Assembly (NCBI RefSeq): GCF_030272615.1 | Contig: NC_081410.1 | Span: 257,223,533 to 257,287,532 of the forward strand | Direction of reading: 5' to 3' | Length of the DNA stretch: 64,000 bases | Source of the DNA: Cryptomeria japonica | Lineage: Eukaryota > Streptophyta > Pinopsida > Cupressales > Cupressaceae | Shown: piece after piece, positions 34,640 through 47,124 of the stretch | How positions within the stretch are numbered: position 1 is the stretch's first letter | Layout: every line of letters starts with the position of its first letter | Made by a program: the position numbers and the translations under genes | Notes under the pieces: generated by a model | What the model saw: the letters and a program-made list of their open reading frames with translations, nothing else | What the model was told of the DNA's origin: nothing | Database searches by the model: none

Positions 34640-36225
34640 TGTTGGCATTATGTGAACCGGCATGAAGACATAATGACATTGTATGTTGTCATTGATGTCA
34701 ATATGTGTTATGAAGTGAACCGGCATATGTGATATGTGAGAAGAGGCAACTGGCATATGTATGAATCAGTTTATATGCCAAAGTGAAGCAGTATATTTAT
34801 TCAAGGTGAACCGGCACATGGAAGCATTGTATGACTACCGGTTGGTAGGTAGCTTCCACTTCAGGATTTCCAGTTGGAGTACCTCAAGTCTGTGTGACTT
34901 AATTGGGGATCTTCGTATGATGAGTTAGCAGTATAATGGAAAACAGATCGTGTTGCCATGTAAGCTTTGTGCGCATGAAGCATCTAACATGAAGAAGACT
35001 ATTCCTATCTACCTTGGGAATGTGTGAAGTCTGTCAAATGGTGATAACGCGTGATGGGTTATCAGCCACCATGAAATCGATGGAAAATGGACGATGGAGA
35101 ATGTCTTGAGATTGATTCAAGACTGTTGCATTTAATGCAGTATGATTCAATGGTCAGGATTGAACCGCTTGAATTGCTTAACCTAACAGGTTTAGGGTTT
35201 AGGGTTTTTTCTACCGACCTATCTGTTTCCTATAAGGTCAATGTTGTGTTTCTTTCTAGGGTTGTTGGCAAAAGTTGTGACTGTGTATCCAAGGGAAGTG
35301 ATATGTGATTCTTGCCAGACCAAAGGAGAGAAGAGATACCTATAAAGTGAATGTGCAGAAGGAGAAGAGGAGCCTAAAAGGATCTGCATTAGCATTGAGT
35401 GTTGTTAACAGATCATTGTAATTCCTGTTGATCTCTAACCACTTCAACAGTTGTAAAATCCCCTAATAGGGTAGCCTTAACTGGTTTGTTGCAAAATCCC
35501 CTAACAGGGTGGTCTTAATAGGCTTGATTCAAATCCCTTAACTAGGTAACTCAAGGTTAAGGAGTTCTGAGAAGCTATAGAGCTCTGGAGATCCTTTAGC
35601 TATTGAGTTCTTGAAATCCTCTAACAAGGTGACTCTATCAGGTTTAACCCTTAACTGGGTAATATTGTTATCCCTTAACCAGGTGATCCCTAATAGGATC
35701 GGTTCCTAGCAAAACCTATTGTAATGTCTTTAACTGGACAAGGCTCCTAATAGAGCGGACTTCAAAAGAGTTCAAAAGCAACTTGTGGGTATTCATCCCC
35801 ACCGTGGTTTTTCCCAGTTGGGTTTCCATGTGAAAAATATGTGTGTTATGTGTGATTCTTTTATCTTGTGATGCTTTGTTACTACCTATTGAGCATATGA
35901 TGGTTCTGTGTTTTATGCCTCTCTATAAAGCATACTAAACTAACTGTTGTGATGATTAGAGGATAGTTTACCTATTCATGCATGAGGGTAAAATGGTAGT
36001 GTTGTTTTGAGTTAAATGAAAAGCTAAGTGTTCAACTGGTCAATGCTTGTTTTAGACACTCTTGGCTTTACCGGTTGCAGTCTGTGTTGAATAGGTATTC
36101 CCGTTTGTTAGTCATGTGGAGTATTTGTTGTCAAACTGGTTTTGGACTATATTTGTGTTTGTACTGATTCACCCCCCCCCCTCTCAGTACCGGTTTGGTA
36201 CTAGTGGTTCATCATTGAGATATCA
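34640..36225 (+). repeat. 5' LTR
   Basis: TGTTGGCATT...GATATCA, 1586 bp. It contains two telomere-like units (35191-35206), an array of CCCTAACAGGG-type motifs (35455-35745), the GGTTTTTCCCAGTTGGG module (about 35812-35830) and a CCCCCCCCCTCTCAG tract near its end. Confidence 0.92.
35455..35745. repeat. Array of about seven CC(C/T)TAAC.GGGT motifs in the LTR
   Basis: Near-palindromic units such as CCCCTAATAGGGT, CCCCTAACAGGGT, CCCTTAACTAGGT, CCTCTAACAAGGT, CCCTTAACTGGGT and CCCTTAACCAGGT occur every 30-50 bases. The same array is in the 3' LTR (about 41465-41750), and a related one lies on the other strand of the solo LTR (about 32320-32520). Confidence 0.8.
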
Positions 36226-36226
36226 A

Positions 36227-36238
36227 TTGGTATCAGAG
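36227..36238 (+). other. Primer-binding site
   Basis: TTGGTATCAGAG follows the LTR end after one base and matches the initiator tRNA-Met type used by copia elements. Confidence 0.9.
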
Positions 36239-36298
36239 TACCTCCAAGTCCTCTATGTTGTAAGCTTAACCGCTTGAGGAAAAGATCCTAGTCAAATG

Positions 36299-37140
36299 AT
36301 GAAGAGGGAAGGTCCAAAGTTTAACAGGGAAAATTTCGGTATATGGAAAGATAGGATGAAGATATTCATCAAAAGCATGGGTGTTCAACACTAGAGTTAT
36401 GTTGAAAATGTATATGTTGTTCCTACCGGTACTCTCACCGATGACCAAAAGAGAGAGATACAAGAAAGTGGGCAAGTCATGGAAGCCCTCATCAATAGTT
36501 TATCTGACATTGAATTTATTGATGTTTAGGACAAGGCAAATCCCAAAGAGGTATGGGATGCTCTTGAAAATATCTATGGTGGTGATGAGCATGTAAAACA
36601 GGCTAAGGAAGAAAGCCTGAGAGGCAAGTTTGAAGACATGTAGATGGTTGAAGGAGAGACCATTCAGTAGTATGGAATAAGAATCAAAATGGTTGTTGGA
36701 GAAATCAAGAGTGCAGGTGGAAAAATAGAAGATTCCATTGTGGTAAGTAAAGTCCTGAGATCCCTGTTGTCGGTCTATGAAATAAGGGTCGCTACTATTC
36801 AGGAGCTGAGATCAATAGACAAGTCTAAGGTGTCCTTGGACTCCATCATAGCCAAGTTGATAGCTTCTGAGCTGAATAGTTTTGATGGCAGTGTCAAAAG
36901 ACAGAATCAGCATTTAGAGCCTCTGCTATACCATCCAGAAAAGGAAAAGAGGCTAGCACTAGTGGGGAACCTAATCAGAATAGAGAAATGAATGATGAAG
37001 AGTTTCTGATGGAATTTGAAGCTCTTCTTGCCAGGAAATTTCCAAAAGGAACTAGTAAATACAAAGGTAAGCTCCCTTTGAAATGTTTTTCCTATAACTA
37101 GATAGGACATATTGCTATGAACTATCCTAATAGCGACAAC
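36299..37140 (+). pseudogene. gag: Copia gag
   Basis: It starts at ATG 36299 (a second ATG lies one codon upstream) with FNRENFGIWKDRMK, the usual capsid start. The capsid-like region follows (NPKEVWDALENIYGG, KVLRSLLSVYE). After a frameshift near 36910-36990 comes the nucleocapsid with a zinc knuckle at about 37083-37130 in which two Cys are replaced by Tyr (CFSYN...GHIAMNY). Those losses and the four early TAG codons fit C-to-T or G-to-A changes from working codons. Gag would package the element RNA. Confidence 0.88.
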
Positions 37141-38160
37141 AAGGATAAACCATAAAGGTTCAAGAAATTCAAAGGAGGAAACCGGAGAAACTATTTTGTG
37201 GCAGTTGATGAAGGTGTCACAGATGAGGAATCAGAAGATGAAGAGAATGAAGACATTGGGTTTGTTGTTGTAAAGAAAGATGTGGCAGACAAGAAGGCTC
37301 TTGTCTCCCGGTTTGATAATTCAAATGAGTGGATCATTGACAGTGGCTATTCTCACCATATGACTGGTGACCAGAGAAAGTTTCTATCCTTAGAGGAGTA
37401 TGATGGTGGTGTGGTTCGCATTAGCAATGATGCACCATGCATGGTCAAAGGCAGAGGGTCCATCTCTTTGAATGGAAAGAGTAGTGCTGACAATGTGTAC
37501 TGGGTTGATGGTCTCAGACATAACCTTCTAAGTGTTTCCCAGCTAAATGACAGTGGCCTCACTCTGCAATTCAAGAATGGAGTTTGCAGAATCAAAGGAA
37601 AAGATGGTAAATTGGTGGCCACTGGCATGCAGACCAAAGGTAACTTATTTCAGTTGAATGCAAATGTAAGTACCTGTCTTATGGCTAAGTGTGATGATAG
37701 TTGGATATGGCATAGGAGACTCTGTCACATAAACTTTGATAACATTGTAAAGGCTAGTAAGATCAAGGTAGTTAGAGGGTTGTCGGTGCTAAACAAACCA
37801 GATAATACCTTGTGTAGAGAATGTCAATTGGGGAAAATGTCTTCCTCAACTTTTAAAGGTAAATCTTTCACTGCTGACAACTTACTTGATCTTGTACATA
37901 CTAATTTGTGTGGTCCTATGAAAACTAGAAGTGTGCAAGGTGATAGGTACTTCATGATCCTCACTGATGACTACTCAAGAATGATGTGGGTCACATTCTT
38001 GAAAGGCAAGTCTAAAGCTTTTGGTAAATTCAAAGCTTTCAGAGCATTAGTCTAGAAGGAAAGCGGTAAAAGGATCGAGTGTCTCAGAACTGATCAAGGA
38101 GGGGAATTCACTTCCAGTGAATTCAACAAGTATTGTGAAGAATTTGGCATCAAGAGATAG
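37141..38160 (+). pseudogene. Copia protease and N-terminal integrase
   Basis: The protease active site is at 37339 (IIDSGYSHHMTGD; DSG kept). The pre-integrase zinc region has WIWHRRLCHINFDN near 37705-37745 and CRECQLGK near 37815. The integrase core begins at about 37888 with LVHTNLCGP, where Asn at 37903 stands in the place of the first catalytic Asp. The second Asp is present in RTDQGGEF near 38090. TAG codons at 38053 and 38158 break the core. The Asn change alone should abolish strand transfer. Confidence 0.9.
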
Positions 38161-40373
38161 TTGTCTGCCCCCCGGACTCCACAGCAGAATGGCCTACCAG
38201 AGAGGAATAACTGGACTATGGTTGAAGCAACTAGAACCATGTTGATTCAAGGAAAGGTAGCTCACACCTTTTGGAGAGAAGCGGTGAGCACTGCAGTCTA
38301 CACTATGAACCGGGTACTCATCAAAAAGGGTAAGGACAAAACTCCTTATGAGTATTGGACCGGTAAGACACTTGTGGTTGGCTACTTTAAGGTATTTGGT
38401 AGCAAATGTTACATCAAGAGGAGTGAACATCAGGGCAAATTTGAAGCTAAATGTGATGAGGGAATATTTCTAGGATATTTCACCAAGAGTAAAGCTTTCA
38501 AGTGCTACAACAATAGGACTCGGAGAATTATGGAAAGCATCAATGTAAGAGTTGATGAATCCTCTGAGAAGACTGAGGAAACCGGTAGTGAGCAAGCTGC
38601 AAATGAACCGATTGCAACCTTCTGGGAACCGGTTGTTAGCCAACCAAGTACCAATAACAGTGTCCCTGAACCAGTGAATGCTGATACTGATGAAGATGAG
38701 GATGAAGAAGAAAAGCAAGAAGAAGTAGTTAAGACCATTCCTCGGTATGTCAAGTTGAATCATGATCCTAAGAAGATCATAGGTGATAAGGATGTAGGAA
38801 TCCTTACAAGAAGAAAGATCAGAGAAAACTCATGTATGATCTCTGAATTTGAGCCTAAATCATTCAAAGAGGCTCATAAAGATGAAGACTGGATCAAGGC
38901 AATGGAAGAGGAACTTGATCAGATAGAGAAAAATGGTACATGGTCCTTGGTACCTAGACCTGAGCATAAAAATGTCATTGGCACCAAATGGGTGTTCAGA
39001 AATAAGTTGAATGAGGATGGCACAGTGATTAGGAACAAAGCCAGATTGGTATGCAAAGGATATGCTCAAGAAGAAGGAGAAGACTATGGAGAAACCTTTG
39101 CTCCTATAGCTAGATTGGAAGGTGTTTGTATGCTTCTTGCATATGCAGCTTTTAAGAGGTTCAAAGTATATCAAATGGATGTAAAATCTACATTCCTAAA
39201 TGGTGTACTTGAAGAGGAGGTATATATAGAGCAACCAGATGGATTTTCCCTATCTGAAGACAGTGATATGGTGTGTAGGCTACATAAAGAATTATATGGT
39301 CTAAAGCAAGCACCTAGGGCATGGTATGAGCGCCTACATTCCCATCTTATGATGATTGGATTTGAGAGAATGAGTGAAGATAGCAATATCTACTTGAAGT
39401 TTGAAGGAGATCAGATCCTAATCTGTGAGGTTTTTGTTGATGACATTATCTTTGGAGGAGATGACAAGATGAGTCATGAGTTTGCTGATGAGATGAAGAA
39501 AGAGTTTGAGATGTCACTCATAGGGGAGATTAAGTTCTTCATTGGACTACAGATCTAGCAGATGGAAGATGGAATCTTTATCACTCAGTCCAAATATGTC
39601 AAAGAGGTACTAAAGACCTTTGGCATGGAAGATAGCAAACTGGTTGGTACACCGATGGTGACCAGTTGCAAATTGACAAAAGAGGATGATTTCGCACTGG
39701 TTGATGAGAAGGAATACCAATCAATGATTGGCAAGCTGCATTATGTAGTGCATAGCAGATCGGATATTGCACATGTAGTTGGCATTACTGCAAGGTTCCA
39801 GAAGAGTCCAAGAGAATCCCACTTGATTGTGATCAAGCAGATTCTTAGGTATCTAAAGGGAATAGTTGACTATGGATTGTGGTACCCATACAACAATGAT
39901 TTCAATCTGAAAGTGTTCACAGATGCTAATTGGGCAGGTAATGTGGATGACCAGAAAAGCACAACCGGTGGTGCATTCTTTCTCGGTGGTAGACTGGTCT
40001 CATGGATGAGTAAAAAGTAGAGTTGTATCTCTCAGTCTACAGTGGAAGCAGAGTATGTTGTAGCCTTCATGAACTGCACTCAGACAATCTGGATGAGCAT
40101 GTACTGGAAGGCTTCAAGATCCCTGTATCTGAACCGGTAAGTATATTCTATGATAACACAAGTGCTATCAATATATCAAAGAATCCGGTTTTACATTCTA
40201 GAACCAAGCATTTTGAGCTTAAGTATCATTTCTTGAGGGAAAAGGTTCAGAATAAAGAGATTGCACTGGAGCATGTGTCTAGTAAGGAGCAGTTAGCAGA
40301 CATATTCACCAAGCCTCTCCCAAAGACAACATTTGTGCATTTGAGAGGTGAATTAGGGGTATTGCCCCTTTAG
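38161..40373 (+). pseudogene. Copia C-terminal integrase, reverse transcriptase and RNase H
   Basis: It begins inside integrase with the catalytic Glu in [12 protein letters not shown] (about 38175-38210) and the copia C-terminal fold ([15 protein letters not shown]). An acidic tether follows ([14 protein letters not shown]), then [61 protein letters not shown]-type (here [13 protein letters not shown]) and FVDDIIFGG with the Asp pair at 39439-39444. TAG 39556 and 40018 and a frameshift near 40095 break RNase H, whose TDANWAGNVDD, FYDNTSAINISKN and LADIFTKPLP are still clear. Longest unbroken piece: 465 codons (38161-39558). Confidence 0.93.
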
Positions 40374-40626
40374 GAGGTGAACTAAAAGTAATTGTTCCAC
40401 ATCAGTCAGGTATTGGAAAGATAAATTTTTGGTTGATTGATGTGTTGAAGGTTGCTACTCCTCAGGGGGAGCAGCATGATGAAATAGAGATGCTTGTACC
40501 TCCACTTTCGCATTGTTGTCAAAGGGGGAGAAGGAGTGAAGCGAAAAGATATCTACAGCAAATGGGAGAAGATGTGAAGTGGAGAAGATATCTTTGTATA
40601 TTGCCATCAATGCCAAAGGGGGAGAT
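40374..40626 (+). other. 3' leader and polypurine tract
   Basis: Several AGGGGGAG tracts precede the LTR. The last, CCAAAGGGGGAGAT at about 40613-40626, directly abuts TGTTGG and is the likely plus-strand primer. Confidence 0.8.
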
Positions 40627-42230
40627 TGTTGGCATTATGTGAACCAGCATGAAGACATAATGACATTGTATGTTGTCATTGATGTCAATATGTGTTATGA
40701 AGTGAACCGGCATATGTGATATGTGAGAAGAGGGAACTGGCATATGTATGAATCAGTTTATATGCCAAAGTGAAGTAGTATATTTGTTCAAGGTGAACCG
40801 GCATGTAGTTATGTGAACTGGCACATGGAAGCATTGTATGACTACCGGTTGGTAGGTAGCTTCCACTTCAGGATTTCTGGTTGGAGTACCTCAAGTCTGT
40901 GTGACTCAATCGGTGATCTTCGTATGATGAGTTAGCAATATAATGGAAAATAGATCATGTTGCCATGTAAGCTCTATGCGCGTGAAGGATCTAACATGAA
41001 GAAGACTATTCCTATCTACCTCAGGAATGTGCGAAGTCTGTCAAATGGTGATAACACGTGATGGGTTATCAGCCAGCATGAAATCGGTGGAAAATGGATG
41101 ATGGAGAATGTCTTGAGATAGATTCAAGACTATTGCATTTGATGCAGTATGATTCAACGGTCAGGATTGAACCACTTGAATTGCTTAACCTAATAGGTTT
41201 AGGGTTTAGGGTTTTTGCTACCGACCTGTCTGTTTCCTATAAGGTCAATGTTGTGTTTCTTTCTAGGGTTGTTAGCAAAAGTTGTGAATGTGTATCCAAG
41301 GGAAGTGATACGTGATTCTTGCCAAACCAAAGGAGAGAAGAGATACCTGCAAAGTGAATGTGCAGAAGGAGAAGAGGAGCCTAAATGGATCTACATTAGC
41401 ATTGAGTGTTGTTAACAAATCATTGTAATTCCTGTTGATCTCTAACCACTTCAACAGTTTTAAAATCCCCTAACAGGGTAGCCTTAACTGGTTTGTTTCA
41501 AAATCCCCTAATAGGGTGGTCTTAACAGGCTTGATTCAAATCCCTTAACCGGGTAACTCAAGGTTAATGAGTTCTGAGAAGCTATAGAGCTCTGGAGATC
41601 CTTTAGCTATTGAGTTCTTGAAATCCTCTAACAAGGTGACTCCACTAGGTTTAACCCTTAACCGGGTATTATTGCTATCCCTTAACCGGGTGATCCCTAA
41701 CAGGATCGGTTCCTAGCAGAACCTATTGTAATGTCTTTAACCGGACAAGGCTCCTAATAGAGTGGACTTCAAAAGAGTTCAAAAGCAACTTGTGGGTATT
41801 CATCCCCACCGTGGTTTTTCCCAGTTGGGTTTCCACGTGAAAAATATGTGTGTTATGTGTGATGCTTTTTTCTTGTGATGCTTTGTTACTACCTGTTGAG
41901 CATATGATGGTTCTGTGTTTTATGTCTGTCTATAAAGCATACTGAACTAACTATTGTGACAATCAGAGGATAGTTTACCTGTTCATGCATGAGGGTGAAA
42001 TGGTAGGGTTGTTTTGAGTTAAATGAAAAGCTAAGTGTTCAACCGGTCAATGCTTGTTTTAGACACTCTTGGCTTTAGCGGTTGCAGTCTGTGTTGAATA
42101 GGTATTCCCGTTTGCCAATCGTGTGGAATATTTGCTATCAAACCACTTTTGGACTGTATTTGTGTTTGTACTTATTCACCCGCCCCCTCTCAGTACCGGT
42201 TTGGTACTAGTGGTTCATCATTGAGTTATC
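40627..42230 (+). repeat. 3' LTR
   Basis: About 1604 bp, closely matching 34640-36225. It has a 20-bp extra piece near 40797-40822 and reads GAGTTATC at its end where the 5' LTR has GAGATATCA. The telomere-like units are at 41198-41213. Confidence 0.92.
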
Positions 42231-42234
42231 TTTG

Positions 42235-42493
42235 TAACCTTTGAGGTTTTTAACTTGACCATAATTCATTGCTAAGCTTTGAAATCTTTGGGTCTCAGAT
42301 GTTGACTGTACATTGTTGGGCTGCTATTACTATCTTTGTGATCTTTGCCCTTCACTGTTACAAGAAACTCCCTTTTTTACTATTCCAAGGCTTCTTTGAT
42401 CACTGTCATCCTTCATTTATTGTTCTAAATCACTAGATATGGGTGTATTTATTAATCTTGTGACTACTTTTTCATACTTAGTGCCACTGCTAT
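42235..42493. repeat. Flanking duplication, right copy (259 bp)
   Basis: Partner of 34381-34639, starting within a few bases of the end of the 3' LTR. Differences are single bases only. Confidence 0.92.
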
Positions 42494-44029
42494 ATCCCTA
42501 TGATCATTATTTGGTTGTGGCTAGAAATGCATACATGTCATAATGACCTAGTACTGTACCTCCTAACTTTTTGAGAGTCAATGTTTATTTGCTCTGATAA
42601 TGCTCATTGTATGTCATCCTTTGTCATAGTCTTTGATCCTTCCTTTATGATCTTAATCTAACAATGACCTTGTTGTAGTTGTTATGACAGATGTGACTGT
42701 TACTTCCTCAATGACAAGGACTGATTAAACTGCTCTTCAACCTATTCACTATCCTTCTTTGTGCTTGCTGGGGTGATTATGTTTTATGTGGTGCTTGTCA
42801 TTAGGATTTGTTTTTAACATTGACTATGAAATCTTCATGCTATCGATATCATGTATGACCTTGAGGCACTGTCATCACTTATTAATACTATTATAACACC
42901 TTCTTTGTGAGAAGTTTGGGATTTTACTTTATGGTTATTTACCTTAGTCAACACTATAATGATACTCTATGCCTTTTGTGGATTTTCTCATTTCATTGTG
43001 ACTGCAAAATTTGTATTAGTGCTACTTTTGCCAAGGTATGATTAATATTCTCCTTGATCCTCAAGATAACTCTTTGTGCTTCACTGCTATTAGAATTCTC
43101 TGGCTATTGTAACAAAGCATGTTGGGCTCAACCCTCATGGGAGCCATATTTTACCCCATGAGATGTAAAACTGACAAATACCAGCATTACTTTTCTTGTA
43201 TCTGCATATAAAGAATACAAGTTAGACAAAAATAATGCATAATCTAATTTCTTGTTGATGATTTGATCTAGCACATGTCTCTTGGACCCTTCTAACACAC
43301 TAGCTATTGTGATGCACATGAGGGATAGATTGTATGTTTGTAGGTGCATGTGCATATAAAGAATGACAACTTTTCATTTCTCTAGCAACACTTTCTCAAA
43401 TGTAGGTACTCAAGGACAGCGAGGAGGCAACAAACTAGATGCAAGCTAGGCAACACAAGGCCACTCAAAGAGTACTTGTCATTCAGGCAATGACGAGTCA
43501 CCCTTCTTTATATGCATTTAAATTTATGTTTTGCATCTACAAATATATAATATTTTATTTATTTGCACCATACCAGTTAGTCTCATGGCTTGTGTGAGAC
43601 ATTGTAAATTCATATTAATAAATATTACTTTCTCATAAAATTTGTGTTTTCTCTCTATTTCATATGCATCTGCATAATGAGAAATGATGGTGTAATCTTC
43701 TTCCTTTTTCCTTTTAAATGATTCATGAATGTAACATGTAACATAGAAGAATAAAAATGTAACTTTTATTTGTAAAACACACAAGCTCTACCTGATTGAG
43801 CTAGTTAGCGAAAATAGGTAACACTGTAATATTTGAATCAAGGATTTATTTAATGAACACATACCCATTTTACTAAATCAAGATGATGGAGGGAAGAAAA
43901 GGTTGAATCCTAAAAGATATTTTTTTTATAAATATTTTTATAAATGGTAGTATAGAGACTTGTAGGATAGAATTATTTTAAATTTGTGGCTTTGAGATTT
44001 GTTGGGGCTAAGACAAGAAAGGTATTGTT
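42494..44029. other. Non-coding flank of the copia target
   Basis: It continues the old T-rich repeat from 34639. I see no coding sequence. A few short phrases repeat (GCATATAAAGAAT near 43203 and 43352). Confidence 0.4.
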
Positions 44030-44640
44030 GGTTTCTCTTAAGATATTTTCCTAGAGAAAGAAATCCATTAACATTGTTCTGATTAATTAAGAAAAATAGG
44101 TTTTCAGGACCTAAAACCTTTAACATAGGAAATTAAGATAAGTCATCAAAGAGTCCAAAGCATAAAAACCACTTACAAAATGACTAGCAATAACGCCAGC
44201 AAACCAAAAAGACGGCAAAGGAAAGAAACAACAAAGAAACTAGGAAGGCAGTACACAGTTATAGTCTTCAGAAGGTCCTCCGCCTTTTTCACCAACTAGT
44301 CATAGGTGGCCGCAATAGATTTGAGATCATCCAAATCCTTATTAGGCTTCTTTTCTTTCTTTTTACATCTAGTTCTAGTTTTGGGTCCTTGAGCATCTCC
44401 TCTGCCTTCAGTGTTAGGGTCAATATCCTGGGTATCCTTCTCCTCATCCAATTTGCTAATGAGAGTTTTAGTATTGCCTAGGCTTGTCCTTCTCTCCCAT
44501 GGGGCCAGCTCCTTCATTTTGGCCGCTCCCATCATTGGAACCAGAGTTCCTGCCTTGTAGAGAATTTGAATTTTGAATTCTCCCATTGCCGCTTCCGACT
44601 CCTCCAAGCTCTCCCATTACCCATAGTCACCTCCTTTTAA
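44030..44640 (-). pseudogene. Coiled-coil family, C-terminal fragment with 3' tail (copy 2)
   Basis: The minus-strand frame 44607-44296 has an acidic stretch (DEEKDTQDIDPNTEGRGD) followed by a basic one (TRTRCKKKEKKPNK), the same order as copy 1 (31701-31333). The T-rich tail follows, with the shared phrase GGTTTT.AGG.ACC...AAACC (44100-44120; compare 31170-31192). Upstream coding is missing, as in a 5'-truncated insertion. Function unknown. Confidence 0.45.
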
Positions 44641-46079
44641 ATAATATCCCAAAAATTCTAAAAGAATGCCAACAAGTTGTCATAAAAGATACCTCTTCCT
44701 TTGAAAATGGACCCAACAACTCCTCATTATCATGAGTGTTTTGGTTCCCAAATCAACAGACTGTAGAACCCTAAGAGTATGCCAAATTCTATTATTAGGA
44801 TTTATAAGTGATCTAGCCAGCGAACAAGAGCCAACCCAAAGGGATGGTGTCTTTTTCTCTTTAGGCTCTATTATGCATTGGTGAGTGTACCTCTATAAAC
44901 AAATAACCACATACTTCTAATGATAATAAATCAAATTATGATCCTCACACAAATTAAGAGAAGATGAATGATATCTTCAATCATGCAATCATTTCTTCAA
45001 TCTATTTCATTCTGGCATGAGGAAATTCAAATAGATAATTAAGAATATAAAACTACTACTACTAAAATGAAAAGAAAATAATTTAAAATTTAGTTGAAAG
45101 AAGCCTTGAGAAAAACTAAGATTGGTGCCTTTCCTACAAGGCAATGAAGTATAAATAAAAGCATCTTCCTTCTAATTATAATTCAAACTATTTGACACTT
45201 TATTTGTTCATGCCTTGCATAAATGTGCATAAATATAATGTTATCCAAGTTCTTCTTTTTAATCCAAATGGTTCCTTCAAATTATTGTGACTTATTAAGT
45301 GAATTTAATTCTGCCTTACAAAAATCAATTGAATAAATCATACAAAGCATGCGAGTTGCTTTGATAAATCAATAATAACCTTGATACATTGATTTAAATA
45401 ATGAGAAATAAATCAAATTGGAGACAACCATACAACATTTATCAAATTGTACCACAAACAATTGAAATCAAAATTTAGACACGGGATCCTTGCATTATAT
45501 TATAGCCTCTACAAAAAAGGTGTTATAGTTTGTTGCAATATGTTCTTCGTGATGAGTCCCTTCTAACCCCTTAAGCGGTATTGGTTTATCCCTTATATAC
45601 AAAATATGAGAACCGACAAGATTCAGGCCGTTACAAAATGACTTTTCAGTTAACCCACCCGAAAATGAAAGGACATGCCCTTTTCATTAAAGATAACAAA
45701 ATATAATCGTATTCTTTCAAATTATTACAATTAAAACAAAGTTTAGAACATGAAATAATTAAAATTAAGGAAAAGCCAATGACCATGAGTTCAACTTCTT
45801 GTCTTCATAATGCAAATAGAAACCCATGACCAATGGGTCTAGCATGGTTCTATTTAAAGTTGGAGTGGGCTCCATGTTCACCAGTTGGCATTTCACTGCA
45901 TTATTCTTTTGAAGGCTTCAAATATTGGCTTTCCCATTGATACACATTATAGTCATTAGGCCACGTATGCTTCTGAATATCCAGGACATTGATCAAGTGA
46001 TCTTTCCATCTCTTATCATTTATTGCACGTACCTGAGAGATGAAGCTCGTGTATCCATTATCCAATGTTACTATTTTTC
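44641..46079. other. Non-coding AT-rich stretch
   Basis: No gene, RNA or clear repeat seen. Confidence 0.4.
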
Positions 46080-47124
46080 CAAGAAGAGATTAAGGTTGTG
46101 TACACTGATGTTTCTTTCTTCTTGCATATGAGAAAGGATCTATGAAACCATTTGATTGAATTCACTCCCCCAATCATTGAAATCCTTGATATGTTTATCC
46201 TAATCAATAATTAGTGGGATGGTCCAATACTTAAATGTATGGAATGAATCAATCTTAGCCTTCACCCTAGGTTCTTCTACAAAGATATTCTTGACCTCTT
46301 CAATCATAGTCTTTATCATTTTTTCAGTTGCTTTGATGGCAGGAGGGGTGTATGGATCTCTTTGCACTATTTTACTTAGAGTGATCAGAGTATGATGCAC
46401 TAGCTACCACCTTTTGAATAATATTTCTAACATAATTTTATTCTCCTTAAATACTTCCAGTGCCTTCAATAGTGATTCATAGATTTTGTGCACATCCTCT
46501 AACTTGTCCATGACATATTTTACCCTGTGTGTCAACACCTTTTCAAATACAAAAATAATTTGTTGTGACATTTTCTGTTTGGTATCTTCATTCATTTTCT
46601 TCAGATCTCCAATTTCTTTTTCATAATTATTTTTCTCTTTATCCCACCTTTTACTATCAATAGTGTTAGTGGTTGGCTCTAGTACTGCATGCTTATGTAG
46701 GACAAGTGCCTTACTTTGACTACCCTCTCCACCTTTCAGTTGATCTTTCAATCAAACATTTTTAATATACAATTGATTAATATCCTCATTCGTACAAACT
46801 TGATTCTATCCATACTCAAATAATTTTTGCTACATATTCTTTATAACATCCCTAGTGAACATAGTTGAGTCCATTGTCATGGTGGTAGCCTCCAAGGGAG
46901 AGGTATCTTTGAATGTCTTTTGTATTGCAATCCCTTTTGTTTCTTTGACCATATCAACCAATTTTGGTTTATCTATACTTTTAAACATTAACCATGCAAC
47001 CAAAGTTTTTGTTTGGGGACTATAGCCTATACCACTCACTCCTTGTTTAGAATCAAATTCTACCACCAACATTAGGTCTTCTTGATGTCTAACCTGATCC
47101 AATAGAAAAAAATTCTTTATTGTC

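Larger units (their letters stand above)
34640..42230 (+). mobile_element. Near full-length Ty1/copia element, inactive
   Basis: The 5' LTR is 34640-36225, the primer-binding site 36227-36238, gag-pol 36299-40373, the polypurine tract 40614-40626 and the 3' LTR 40627-42230. Pol order is protease, integrase, RT, RNase H. In-frame stops are TAG at 36392, 36527, 36641, 36668, 37099, 38053, 38158, 39556 and 40018, plus TAA at 37153. Frameshifts lie near 36910-36990 and 40095. The two LTRs differ by a 20-bp indel and scattered changes, so the insertion is moderately old. No 5-bp target duplication is visible at its edges. Confidence 0.93.

Noticed and set aside
35191-35206. Interstitial telomere
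   Set aside because: Only about two TTTAGGG units, present in both LTRs, so it is an LTR motif and not a telomere remnant.
35087-35308. Small open frame repeated at 41094-41315
   Set aside because: Both are inside the LTRs of the same copia element; the repetition comes from the LTR, and the protein has no recognisable feature.
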